Of a stretch of 64,000 nucleotides of DNA, positions 16,674-24,641 are shown piece by piece. Location of the stretch: NCBI GenBank assembly GCA_017445115.1, contig JAFSUU010000122.1, forward strand, positions 21,087 through 85,086, in the 5' to 3' direction. The position numbers and the translations under genes were made by a program. The stretch comes from Clostridia bacterium (lineage in GTDB: Bacteria; Bacillota_A; Clostridia; Oscillospirales; CAG-272). Each line of letters opens with the position of its first letter. Position 1 is the stretch's first letter. A model generated the notes under the pieces. The model saw only the letters and a program-made list of their open reading frames with translations. It did no database searches and was not told the DNA's origin.

Positions 16674-17990
16674 ATGATAATGCACGGCGACGTATTGACG
16701 CTTGAGATCACAGAAACGAATATGCTCGGAAACGGCGTCGCGAAAGTTGACGGCGCGGTAGTTTTTTGCCGCGGCGCGATAGAGGGCGACGTTGTGACGG
16801 CGCTCGTCACCGACGTAAAGAAGAATTTCGCCGAGGCAAGACGTCTTGAAGTCATCGTCCCGTCACCCTACAGACGCGAGGCGCGCTGTCCGTATGCTGC
16901 CGTGTGCGGAGGCTGTGAGTTCGACGGCGTCGACCCCGAATATGAGAAATCGGTCAAGGCTAAGGGCATTTCCGCGTCGTTCAGAAGAGAGGGCATCAGA
17001 ATAGATCCGCCCGAGGTCGTCTCCTGCGGCACGGAGGGCTACAGAAACAAAGCGGTTTTCCATTTTGACGAAACGGGAAAGTGCGGTTTTTTTGCCGCGG
17101 AAACTCACGAGTTCGTGAAAATCGAAAAATGCTTTTTGTGCGACGACAAAATCAATGAAATAAAAAACACGGTCGAAGAGATTTTATCGGGCGAAAAAGA
17201 GCTCTCTCCGTCCGATCTTACGTATCTATATATAAGATATATGAAGGAAACCGACGAAGCGTCGGTCGCGATAGGCTATACCGGGGACGCCAATCTTGCG
17301 GATTTTGCAAAAAAGCTCGCCAGAAAACTGCCGTACGTTAAGTGCGTCGTCCGCGGTGAAAAAAGCTCTCCCGAGGCGAAGGACGAACGTTTCGAGCTCC
17401 TCTTCGGAAAAGAAGAGATTTCCGCGCGCGCAGCATCACTTGACTTTTCCGTGTCGCCGGCGTCGTTCTTTCAGGTTAACGTTGACGGCGCATGCGAGAT
17501 CGCAAAAGCCGTCGTCCGTTTTGCAGGTCTTATGGACGGCGAGCGCGCCGCCGACATTTACTGCGGCGCGGGACTTTTCGGTTTGACTCTCGCCAAAAAC
17601 GCCCCCGGCGCCGAGGTCTACGGAATTGAGCTTAACGCCGACGCGGTGCGCCACGCGAACGAAAACGCGAAGAGAAACGGTATCAAAAACGCATTCTTCA
17701 TGCAGGGCGACAGCTCCGAGCTCGCGTCAAAGGCGGGCATAGACTCGCTTGACGCCGCAGTCGTCGACCCTCCGCGCACCGGACTGTCAAAAAAGACCGT
17801 CTGTGAGCTTCTTGAACTCTCTCCGAAGCGCATAGTTTACGTGTCGTGCAATCCGTCCACTCTCGCGAGAGACGTAAAACTTCTGTCCGAAAAATACGCA
17901 CTTTGCGACGCAGTCGGTATAGATCTTTTCGGCAGGACGAAACACTGCGAAGTCGTCGCGATGTTATCGCGGCACTTCGCGTCGAGATAA
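16674..17990 (+). CDS. rlmD: 23S rRNA (uracil-5-)-methyltransferase, RlmD/RumA type
   Basis: 438 residues. N-terminal TRAM domain, then the iron-sulphur motif CPYAAVCGGCEF near residue 80, the SAM-binding ADIYCGAGLFGLTLAK, DPPRTGLSKK and the nucleophile motif YVSCNPSTLARD near the C-terminus. It makes m5U in rRNA (U1939 in E. coli; Gram-positive homologues may be RlmCD with two targets). Start set at ATG 16674, 13 nt after GGAAGG; the GTG frame start at 16626 lies in the terminator. Its stop abuts hairpin array C. Confidence 0.9.
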   Translation: MIMHGDVLTLEITETNMLGNGVAKVDGAVVFCRGAIEGDVVTALVTDVKKNFAEARRLEVIVPSPYRREARCPYAAVCGGCEFDGVDPEYEKSVKAKGISASFRREGIRIDPPEVVSCGTEGYRNKAVFHFDETGKCGFFAAETHEFVKIEKCFLCDDKINEIKNTVEEILSGEKELSPSDLTYLYIRYMKETDEASVAIGYTGDANLADFAKKLARKLPYVKCVVRGEKSSPEAKDERFELLFGKEEISARAASLDFSVSPASFFQVNVDGACEIAKAVVRFAGLMDGERAADIYCGAGLFGLTLAKNAPGAEVYGIELNADAVRHANENAKRNGIKNAFFMQGDSSELASKAGIDSLDAAVVDPPRTGLSKKTVCELLELSPKRIVYVSCNPSTLARDVKLLSEKYALCDAVGIDLFGRTKHCEVVAMLSRHFASR

Positions 17991-18066
17991 ATCCGCGCTG
18001 CGGATTTTCGATATACGCTTCGCGTTCGATATACCCCTTCGGGGTTCGATATATCGCTTCGCGATA
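17991..18066. repeat. Hairpin-linker array C (TTCGATATA type)
   Basis: Starts at the base after the rlmD stop. Hairpins ATCCGC/GCGGAT, ACGC/GCGT, ACCCC/GGGGT and TATCGC/GCGATA, three of them with a TTC loop (UUCG-like), are separated by TTCGATATA at 18007, 18025 and 18045. Each hairpin is perfectly paired though its bases differ from the next. Confidence 0.8.
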
Positions 18067-18089
18067 AGAAACGGAGTGAGGCCATAACT

Positions 18090-18791
18090 ATGGCGGAAAA
18101 GAAAAACGAACCGCGCGGAACGACGGTATATGAGAGACTTGCCGCATGCGGCGATGAAAAATACAGAGGGTTTCAAAGCAAGCTCGTTCCGAATATCCCG
18201 AATGAGACGATGATCGGCGTCAGAACGCCCGATATGCGAAGGATCGCGAAGGAGATAAAAGGTACAAAAGAGGCGGAAGAATTTCTTTCGGTGCTTCCGC
18301 ACAAATACTACGAAGAGAACCTCGTACACTTCTTCCTTATCGCGATGATAAAGGACTTTGACGAATGCGTGAAGGCGGTTGAGACTTTTCTGCCGTACGT
18401 CGACTGCTGGCCGGTGTGCGACCAGTCAAGCCCGAAGGTCTTTGCGAAAAATCACGAGAAACTTCTTCCGCTCATCAGAAAATGGATCGGATCGGATCAT
18501 GTGTATACCGCCAGATTCGGGATCAGGATGCTGATGAACGAATTTCTCGGAGAAGATTTCAAACCTGAGTATCTCGAATGGGTCGCGTCGGTAAAAGGTG
18601 ACGATTATTATATAAAAATGATGGTCGCGTGGTACTTTGCGACCGCGCTGGCAAAGAGATACGACGAGAGCGTTTTGTATATCGATGAGCGGCGGCTTGA
18701 ACCATGGACGCACGGCAAGGCGATACAGAAGGCGATCGAGAGCTTCCGGGTAACCGACGAACATAAGGAATATCTGAAGACACTTAGATAA
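18090..18791 (+). CDS. AlkD-like DNA alkylation repair protein
   Basis: 233 residues, all-helical HEAT-like family (DNA alkylation repair enzyme). Recognisable blocks: VPNIPNETMIGVRTPDMRRIAKEI, LPYVDCWPVCDQSS, FGIRMLMNEFL and AWYFATALAKRY, which contain the aromatic and acidic residues lining the DNA cleft. Predicted to excise 3- or 7-alkylated purines. GGAGTGAGG precedes the ATG. Confidence 0.88.
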   Translation: MAEKKNEPRGTTVYERLAACGDEKYRGFQSKLVPNIPNETMIGVRTPDMRRIAKEIKGTKEAEEFLSVLPHKYYEENLVHFFLIAMIKDFDECVKAVETFLPYVDCWPVCDQSSPKVFAKNHEKLLPLIRKWIGSDHVYTARFGIRMLMNEFLGEDFKPEYLEWVASVKGDDYYIKMMVAWYFATALAKRYDESVLYIDERRLEPWTHGKAIQKAIESFRVTDEHKEYLKTLR

Positions 18792-18828
18792 TCGTTACAA
18801 AAACTTTGAAACAAAATAAAGAAGAAAA

Positions 18829-19278
18829 ATGACAGACAACTATACTTTTATAACTCTTCGGGACCGTCCCGAGCTAAAAAAATCCGCCGCGGAATGGTTC
18901 TGCTCGAAGTGGGGAGTCCCGGCGGAAGAATACCTTAAATGCATTACGCCGTACCTTGAGGGCGAGACCGAGTACGGCTGGTATCTCTGCCTTTCGGACG
19001 AGAAGATCGTCGGCGGGCTCGGCGTGATAGAAAACGATTTTCATGACAGGACCGACCTGTCTCCAAACGTTTGCGCGGTGTTTACCGAAGAGGAGCACCG
19101 GGGACGCGGGATCGCGGGGAGACTGCTGGGTAACGCCGTGGAAGACCTGCGGTCGCACGGAATATCTCCCGTTTATCTCGCGACGGACCACGTCGGTTTT
19201 TACGAGCGCTACGGGTGGGAGTACGTCTGCCCGGTCGGGTGCTGCGACGGCGAGTCGAGGATGTATATTCATAAGTGA
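18829..19278 (+). CDS. GNAT family N-acetyltransferase
   Basis: 149 residues; acetyl-CoA motif A 'CAVFTEEEHRGRGIAGRLLGNAVEDL' with the (R/Q)xxGxG/A pyrophosphate loop, then 'GISPVYLATDHVGFYERYGW' (motif B). Substrate unknown. It starts 37 nt after the AlkD-like gene with a weak purine-rich site, and ends 59 nt before the pyrophosphatase gene. Confidence 0.88.
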   Translation: MTDNYTFITLRDRPELKKSAAEWFCSKWGVPAEEYLKCITPYLEGETEYGWYLCLSDEKIVGGLGVIENDFHDRTDLSPNVCAVFTEEEHRGRGIAGRLLGNAVEDLRSHGISPVYLATDHVGFYERYGWEYVCPVGCCDGESRMYIHK

Positions 19279-19337
19279 TCCTGCGGTAGAATTGACAATA
19301 TTGACTTTGAACGGAAACTCCGTGAAAGGAGCGAACA

Positions 19338-21002
19338 ATGGAAGAATATAAGAAAGATGAAATACTGATAACCGGGCATCTGAATCCCGACACGGACTCG
19401 ATCTGCGCCGCGATAGCATACGCCGATCTGAAAAGCAAGTCCGCGGAGGGGAATTTCGTCGCCTGCAGGGCGGGGAAAGTATCCGCGGAGACGAAGTGGG
19501 TGCTCCGCCGTTTCGGGCTTGACTCGCCGCGTCTTCTGACCGATGTCTCTCCTCAGCTCGGCGACGCCGAGATAAGGAGAGTGCGCGGTATAAAGCGCGA
19601 GCTTTCGGTGCGCGGAGCCTGGAACATCATGCACAACAACGATATCTCAACGCTTCCGATAATCGACGACGAGAGAAGACTTATCGGACTTATCTCGCTG
19701 AGAGACCTTGCGATGGCGTTCATGGACAGCTTCAGCAGTCACGCGCTGATCGTATCCGACACGAGCTACGCGAGCATCGCCGAAACTCTTAAGGGAGAGG
19801 TGATCCTCGGCGATCCTTCGGGAGTTATGAAGGGCGGCAGGATCCACGTTGCGGCGGGCGACACCGAAATGATAAAAGAGATGATAAAGCCCGGCGATCT
19901 CGTTATCACGTCGAACCGCGAGGAGGCTCAGATGGCGGCGGTCGAGCTCGGCGCGCAGTGCGTCGTCGTCACGACGTTCGCCGACGTCAGCGAAGAGGTG
20001 AGAAACGCCGCCGAGAGAAAAGGATGCGTTCTTATCTCGACGTCGTACGATACGTATAAAACGGCATATTACATCAATCAGAGCGTGCCGATCGGGCACT
20101 ATATGACGAACGACGAGTTCACGAGCTTCACGCTTCAGACTCCCGTCGAGGAAGTCCTCAGCGTGATGAGCCGCACGAGACACGCGTATTTTCCGGTGCT
20201 CGACGAGAACGGGCGTTATTACGGCCTCGTTTCAAAGCGAAACATGCTCGGAAGACGCAGAAAACGCCTGATACTCGTCGACCACAACGAGCGTTCGCAG
20301 TGCGTTCCCGGCTGGGAGGAAGCGGATATCCAGGAGATAATCGACCACCACAGAGTCGGCGGGCTCCAGACGATAAGTCCGATATTCTTCAGAAATCAGC
20401 CGCTCGGGAGCACCTGCACAATAATCGCCGAAATGTACGGTGAGGCGGGGATCGAGATACCGAAAAATATCGCCGGGGCTATGCTTTGCGCGATACTGTC
20501 GGACACGCTTATGTTCCGCTCGCCGACCTGCACCGAAACCGACCGTGCTCGTGCGAATATGCTCGCCGCGATCGCCGGCGTGGATATTGACGAGACGGCG
20601 AAGTCGATGTTTGAAGCGGGCGAGGATCTTGAGGGAAAGACCGCGGAGGAACTGCTCCACCAGGACTACAAGATATTCTCGGCGTACGATACGCGCATCG
20701 GCGTCAGCCAGTCGATGTTCTTCAGTCCGCACGCGATAGAGAAGGCAACGGCGATCGTCAAGGATTCTCTCGCCGCGGCAAAGAGCGCGGACGACATCCG
20801 CTATTACTACTATCTTCTGACCGATATCAACGATCAGAACTGCGTCGTGCTCTGCGCCGACAAAGCCGCCGAAGATCTGCTTCGCGAGTCGTTCGGACTG
20901 CCGGATGAAGCTCCTCTCGTTCTGAAAGGCGTCGTATCGCGCAAAAAGCAGTTCATCCCCGCGGTGATCGAAGCGCTCCGCCGACGCGCGGAAGAAGACT
21001 GA
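19338..21002 (+). CDS. Manganese-dependent inorganic pyrophosphatase with CBS-DRTGG insert
   Basis: 554 residues, family II pyrophosphatase of the regulated type. DHH domain start TGHLNPDTDSICAAIAYADL; then CBS motif (NDISTLPIIDDERRLIGLISLRDL), a DRTGG domain (about residues 190-300), second CBS half (VEEVLSVMSRTRHAYFPVLDENGRYYGLVSKRN), then DHH continuation with VDHNERSQ, IDHHRVGG and the C-terminal DHHA2 domain. It hydrolyses PPi; CBS-DRTGG enzymes bind adenine nucleotides that tune activity. GAAAGGAG site. Confidence 0.92.
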   Translation: MEEYKKDEILITGHLNPDTDSICAAIAYADLKSKSAEGNFVACRAGKVSAETKWVLRRFGLDSPRLLTDVSPQLGDAEIRRVRGIKRELSVRGAWNIMHNNDISTLPIIDDERRLIGLISLRDLAMAFMDSFSSHALIVSDTSYASIAETLKGEVILGDPSGVMKGGRIHVAAGDTEMIKEMIKPGDLVITSNREEAQMAAVELGAQCVVVTTFADVSEEVRNAAERKGCVLISTSYDTYKTAYYINQSVPIGHYMTNDEFTSFTLQTPVEEVLSVMSRTRHAYFPVLDENGRYYGLVSKRNMLGRRRKRLILVDHNERSQCVPGWEEADIQEIIDHHRVGGLQTISPIFFRNQPLGSTCTIIAEMYGEAGIEIPKNIAGAMLCAILSDTLMFRSPTCTETDRARANMLAAIAGVDIDETAKSMFEAGEDLEGKTAEELLHQDYKIFSAYDTRIGVSQSMFFSPHAIEKATAIVKDSLAAAKSADDIRYYYYLLTDINDQNCVVLCADKAAEDLLRESFGLPDEAPLVLKGVVSRKKQFIPAVIEALRRRAEED

Positions 21003-21024
21003 TAAAACTCTGGAGGTGATATAA

Positions 21025-22212
21025 ATGTTCGGAAAAGATAAGAAAGAAAAAATAGATAAGATCGAATCGTTTGAAAAGGTCACGCTGAAGATATCCGGTA
21101 TGAGACATACCGAAGAATACGAGGCGGTGACGCTGAAAGACATCGCCGAGCTTTCGAGTTACGAGACGCGTTATTCAAATGGCAGCGAAGAGAGGGTGCT
21201 TAGAAAAAGAGCGAATCTCGCTCCGGATGTTTTCGTCTCGCTGATGAACGAGTGCGGCTTCGCGTCGTGGAACGATTTTTCCGGAGTCAATTCAAAAGTA
21301 CTCGACGGCTATATGTTTACGCTCACGGCAACGGTCAACGGCGGAAAGCGTATTTATGCTCACGGCTCGAACAAGAGCCCGCGCGGCTATCACGATTTTG
21401 TAAACGGTATGGATAAGCTGCTTGACGAATACAGAGCGGAAGAGTACGACGAACCATATCAGGACGTGAACGCCAAGGTCATCGACCGCTGGATCGAAGA
21501 AGGCTGGGAGTGGGGACAGCCGATCAGCCATGAGGAATTCCAAAAGGCGGCTCGCGGCGTCTGGGGCGTTAAGCTGACGCCGACAAAGTACGTTCCGCAC
21601 GGCTGGTTCGGAGATCTGTCGGGTAAAACGCTCCTCGGACTCGCATCCGGCGGCGGTCAGCAGATCCCCGTGTTCGCGGCGCTCGGCGCAAACTGCACCG
21701 TGCTCGACTATTCCGAACGTCAGATACAGAGCGAGATCGACGTCGCGAAGAGAGAGGGATATGAGGTCGAGACGATAAGAGCCGATATGACGAAACCTCT
21801 TCCGTTCGACGACGGGACGTTCGACATCATCTTTCACCCGGTCTCGAACATCTATATCAAGGAGGTAGAACCTGTCTGGCGCGAGTGCTACCGCGTTCTG
21901 AAGCCGGGCGGCGTCCTGATCGCGGGACTTGACAACGGTATCAACTTCTTGTTCGACGGTGAAGACGAAAGATACGTCGTGAACTCGCTTCCGTTCGATC
22001 CGATCCTAAACTCGGAACATATGAGACAGCTCAAAGAATCAGACTGCGGCATTCAGTTCTCCCATACGCTCGAGGAGCAGATAGGAGGTCAGCTAAAGGC
22101 GGGCTTCCGGCTGACCGATCTCTACGAGGACACGAACGGAGAGGGAAGGCTCCGCGATATGAACATACCGTCGTTCATCGCAACGAGAGCGGTCAAGGAG
22201 GAAGCGCGGTGA
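21025..22212 (+). CDS. SAM-dependent methyltransferase with an extra N-terminal domain
   Basis: 395 residues in two parts. Residues about 145-395 are a class I methyltransferase (LSGKTLLGLASGGGQQIPVFAALGANCTVLDYSE, then LPFDDGTFDIIFHPVSN and the post-motif YRVLKPGGVLIAG); stand-alone relatives normally begin at the 'VIDRWIEEGWEWGQPISHEEF' segment. Residues 1-140 form a separate domain (SGMRHTEEYEAV..., FASWNDFSGVN..., FTLTATVNGGKRIYAHGSNKSPRGYHDFV), resembling a small beta-rich domain found alone in Clostridia proteins. Substrate unknown. The stop overlaps the next start by 4 nt. Confidence 0.8.
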   Translation: MFGKDKKEKIDKIESFEKVTLKISGMRHTEEYEAVTLKDIAELSSYETRYSNGSEERVLRKRANLAPDVFVSLMNECGFASWNDFSGVNSKVLDGYMFTLTATVNGGKRIYAHGSNKSPRGYHDFVNGMDKLLDEYRAEEYDEPYQDVNAKVIDRWIEEGWEWGQPISHEEFQKAARGVWGVKLTPTKYVPHGWFGDLSGKTLLGLASGGGQQIPVFAALGANCTVLDYSERQIQSEIDVAKREGYEVETIRADMTKPLPFDDGTFDIIFHPVSNIYIKEVEPVWRECYRVLKPGGVLIAGLDNGINFLFDGEDERYVVNSLPFDPILNSEHMRQLKESDCGIQFSHTLEEQIGGQLKAGFRLTDLYEDTNGEGRLRDMNIPSFIATRAVKEEAR

Positions 22213-22679
22213 AGATCAGAAGGGCAGAGACGGCGGATGTTCCGAGAGTCATGGTTCTTCTTTCGGAAGTGCTTGAGATCCACGCGGCGATCCGTCCCGA
22301 TATTTTCGTCCCCGGAACGACGAAATATACGGAGGAAGAACTCGCCGAAAAGTTCAAAAACGATGAAACGCCGGTCTACGTCGCCGATATTGACGGCGTC
22401 GTCGCAGGATACGTGTTCTGCGTCGTGAGGGAGAGAAAAAGCACCGGATATATGACGCGATCGAAAAGTCTTTATATCGACGATCTTTGCGTTGACGGCG
22501 GATGCCGCGGAAAAGGGATAGGAAAAGCTTTATTCGATTTCGCGGTCGGTGAAGCGAAAAGGCTCGGATGCGGCAGCGTCACTCTCGCGGTATGGGAAGG
22601 AAACGACGGAGCTTATTCGTTTTATAAAAAGATGGGCATGAAGCCCAAAGAGACCATAATGGAGTATATTCCGGAATAA
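22209..22679 (+). CDS. GNAT family N-acetyltransferase
   Basis: 156 residues. GTG start at 22209 overlaps the methyltransferase stop (GTGA), so it is translationally coupled. 'LYIDDLCVDGGCRGKGIGKALFDFAVGEAKRLGC' is motif A, 'LAVWEGNDGAYSFYKKMGM' motif B. The N-terminus MKIRRAETADVPRVMVLLSEVLEIH is typical. Probably modifies a small molecule or protein amine; target unknown. Confidence 0.9.
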   Translation: MKIRRAETADVPRVMVLLSEVLEIHAAIRPDIFVPGTTKYTEEELAEKFKNDETPVYVADIDGVVAGYVFCVVRERKSTGYMTRSKSLYIDDLCVDGGCRGKGIGKALFDFAVGEAKRLGCGSVTLAVWEGNDGAYSFYKKMGMKPKETIMEYIPE

Positions 22680-22692
22680 GTGCTTATGAACA

Positions 22693-22732
22693 AGCGGAGA
22701 GACGGTGAAAAACATTTCTCCGCTTTTTTGTT
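22693..22732 (+). terminator. Rho-independent terminator
   Basis: AGCGGAGA (22693-22700) and TCTCCGCT (22717-22724) with a T tract; ends the unit from AlkD to the second acetyltransferase. Confidence 0.85.
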
Positions 22733-22826
22733 TTCCTTCACTTCGGAGATCCCGCCTTATAAAAGTTAATGAACTGTTAAGCAACCGTTATTATATTTAG
22801 ATATTTGGTTAAAATTTTTTCTTGCA

Positions 22827-22855
22827 TTGACAAATTTTATAATATGTAATATAAT
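22827..22855 (+). promoter_or_regulatory. Promoter of the riboswitch/cyclase transcript
   Basis: TTGACA (22827-22832), 17 nt, TATAAT (22850-22855), perfect consensus, about 20 nt before the riboswitch. Confidence 0.88.
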
Positions 22856-22871
22856 AGAATAAATTAATATT

Positions 22872-22966
22872 TCGGCAAACCCGGAGAAATCCGGCGACGC
22901 AAAGCTATAGGGCCTCAAATGGCAGCCAGTTGCAATCCATTCAGTATTTGCCTGCCGCAATACTGA
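22872..22966 (+). promoter_or_regulatory. Cyclic di-GMP-I (GEMM) riboswitch
   Basis: GGCAAA, a CCGGA-GAAA-TCCGG hairpin with GNRA loop (22881-22894), GACGCAAAGC receptor (22896-22905), AGGGCCT and GGCAGCCAGTTGC match the class I c-di-GMP aptamer in order. A further hairpin (TCAGTATT/AATACTGA, 22941-22966) lies between aptamer and terminator and may be part of the switch. The downstream gene makes or senses c-di-GMP (GGDEF), so feedback is likely. The sign (on or off) is not decided by inspection. Confidence 0.88.
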
Positions 22967-22993
22967 TCTTTAACGGCAGAAGTATGTCATCAC

Positions 22994-23025
22994 GCCGCGA
23001 GAGCTTTGCGACTCGCGGCATTTTT
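22994..23025 (+). terminator. Expression-platform terminator of the riboswitch
   Basis: GCCGCGAG (22994-23001), ten-base loop, CTCGCGGC (23012-23019), then ATTTTTA, ending about 57 nt before the cyclase ATG. It indicates transcriptional control. Confidence 0.8.
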
Positions 23026-23081
23026 ATCGAACTTGCAGCGTAGGCAGTTATTATTATAACGTTTTTAAGGGAATCTACGAC

Positions 23082-24641
23082 ATGAAGAAAGAAATCAACG
23101 GAGCGAAAAGAGAGGGCGGCTCGGTCAAGCGGCCGATACAGCGAACGGTGCTGCTTCGCGGCGGTTTGCTGATGCTTCTTCTTTGCATATTGTTCTTGGG
23201 AGTATCGTATTATACGTTTTCGAGGACGTTGTACCGGAATTTCAACGATAAGCTGGATACCGTGATCACATACGTCGAGAATCAGGCGGATCCCGACGAC
23301 CTTGCAAACTGCGTCAAGACAGGCGTTAAATCGGAAAAGTATCTGCAGTACCAGAAGTTCCTAAACACGATCGTTGACGACCTCAGACTCGACTATCTGT
23401 ATATCGTCATTCCCGAGGAGACGGTGCTCGTCAACGTGATCTCCGCGACGAGCGCGGCGGAGTTTGCCGAGGGAGCAGTCGATATGGAAGTGAACGAGGC
23501 GACGGACGCGTATACGCCGGAGGAGCTTCAAAGATACCGCTCGTTCTGGGATTCCGACAAAATCAATTATTTCGAGGAGACGTCTGATTACGGCGCGTTC
23601 TACACCGCGTGCAAACCGATGAGGGATTCAAACGGTGAGACGGTCGGTCTGATCTGCGTCGACCTTTCCTCCGAAATGGTACACGGCAAACTCAACAACG
23701 TGCTTATGTTCAGCGCGATCTTCGCCGTGTTGTCCGTCGGCGGCTTCGGCGTTCTCGTTATCACCTGGCTCAGAAAGAAAGTCACCAACCCGATACTCGC
23801 TCTTGAGGTCAGCACCCGTGAATACGCTAAGAAGAGCCGCGGCGCAAAGAGAACGAACGAACTCAGCTACAACAGCCCGAACATAACTTCCGAAAACGAG
23901 GTGCAGTCTCTCGGAGAAGCGATAACTCAGATGACCGAGGATATCCGCGTGTATGTCGACGACGCGCTCACCGCGGAAAGAAGAGCCGATCAGGCGGAGC
24001 AGGAAAGTCAGCGGCTCGCGCTCGAAGCGGAAGCGACAAGAAAGATCTCGGAACTTTCAAATTCGCTTGTGAACCTTATCAGCAACATCCCCGCCATGAC
24101 GTATACGAAAGATATCGAGACCGGAAAGTATCTCGCCTGCAACCGCAAGTTTGCCGCTTATGCAAACAAAACGAGCCCCGAGGAAGTCGAAGGGCTTACC
24201 GACTACGATTTATTTGAAAAAGCGACTGCAGACAGTTTTGCGGAATACGACAAGCGGATGCTCGAAATGGACGGCCCGTACATATACTTTGAAGAGGCAA
24301 CGGATCCGTCCGGCAATCCCAGACAGTTCCAGACGACCAAGCTGAAATACGTCAACACTTCCGGCAAAACTTGCGTTCTCGGTATGAGCGTGGACGTCAC
24401 CGAGATGATGAAGCTCAGAGCGGAATCGGAACGCGCCAAGGAAGCTTACGAGGAGGCAAAGAGCGCCAGCGTGACGTATTCCAATATCGCCCGCGCGCTG
24501 TCTCTCGACTACACTTACCTCTACTACATTAATCTCGAAACGGATGAATTCATAGAATACCATTCCGATAAAAAGACGAGAACCTTTCCGTCGAAAGACG
24601 CGGTCCCGATTTCTTCGGCGAGAGCAGAAGAGAAGCTATGA
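23082..24641 (+). CDS. Diguanylate cyclase, N-terminal fragment (sensor, HAMP, PAS)
   Basis: 519 residues read from ATG 23082 (AAGGGA upstream). Membrane helix at about 26-46 (LLRGGLLMLLLCILFLGVSYY), an extracellular sensor of about 170 residues, second helix near 215-235 (VLMFSAIFAVLSVGGFGVLVI), HAMP-like segment (WLRKKVTNPILAL), coiled coil, then one PAS (VNLISNIPAMTYTKDIETGKYLACN...) and the start of another. The frame stops inside that second PAS. Comparison with the following PAS repeat shows the continuation lies in the next frame, so a 1-nt shift between about 24585 and 24612 has split the gene. Confidence 0.8.
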   Translation: MKKEINGAKREGGSVKRPIQRTVLLRGGLLMLLLCILFLGVSYYTFSRTLYRNFNDKLDTVITYVENQADPDDLANCVKTGVKSEKYLQYQKFLNTIVDDLRLDYLYIVIPEETVLVNVISATSAAEFAEGAVDMEVNEATDAYTPEELQRYRSFWDSDKINYFEETSDYGAFYTACKPMRDSNGETVGLICVDLSSEMVHGKLNNVLMFSAIFAVLSVGGFGVLVITWLRKKVTNPILALEVSTREYAKKSRGAKRTNELSYNSPNITSENEVQSLGEAITQMTEDIRVYVDDALTAERRADQAEQESQRLALEAEATRKISELSNSLVNLISNIPAMTYTKDIETGKYLACNRKFAAYANKTSPEEVEGLTDYDLFEKATADSFAEYDKRMLEMDGPYIYFEEATDPSGNPRQFQTTKLKYVNTSGKTCVLGMSVDVTEMMKLRAESERAKEAYEEAKSASVTYSNIARALSLDYTYLYYINLETDEFIEYHSDKKTRTFPSKDAVPISSARAEEKL

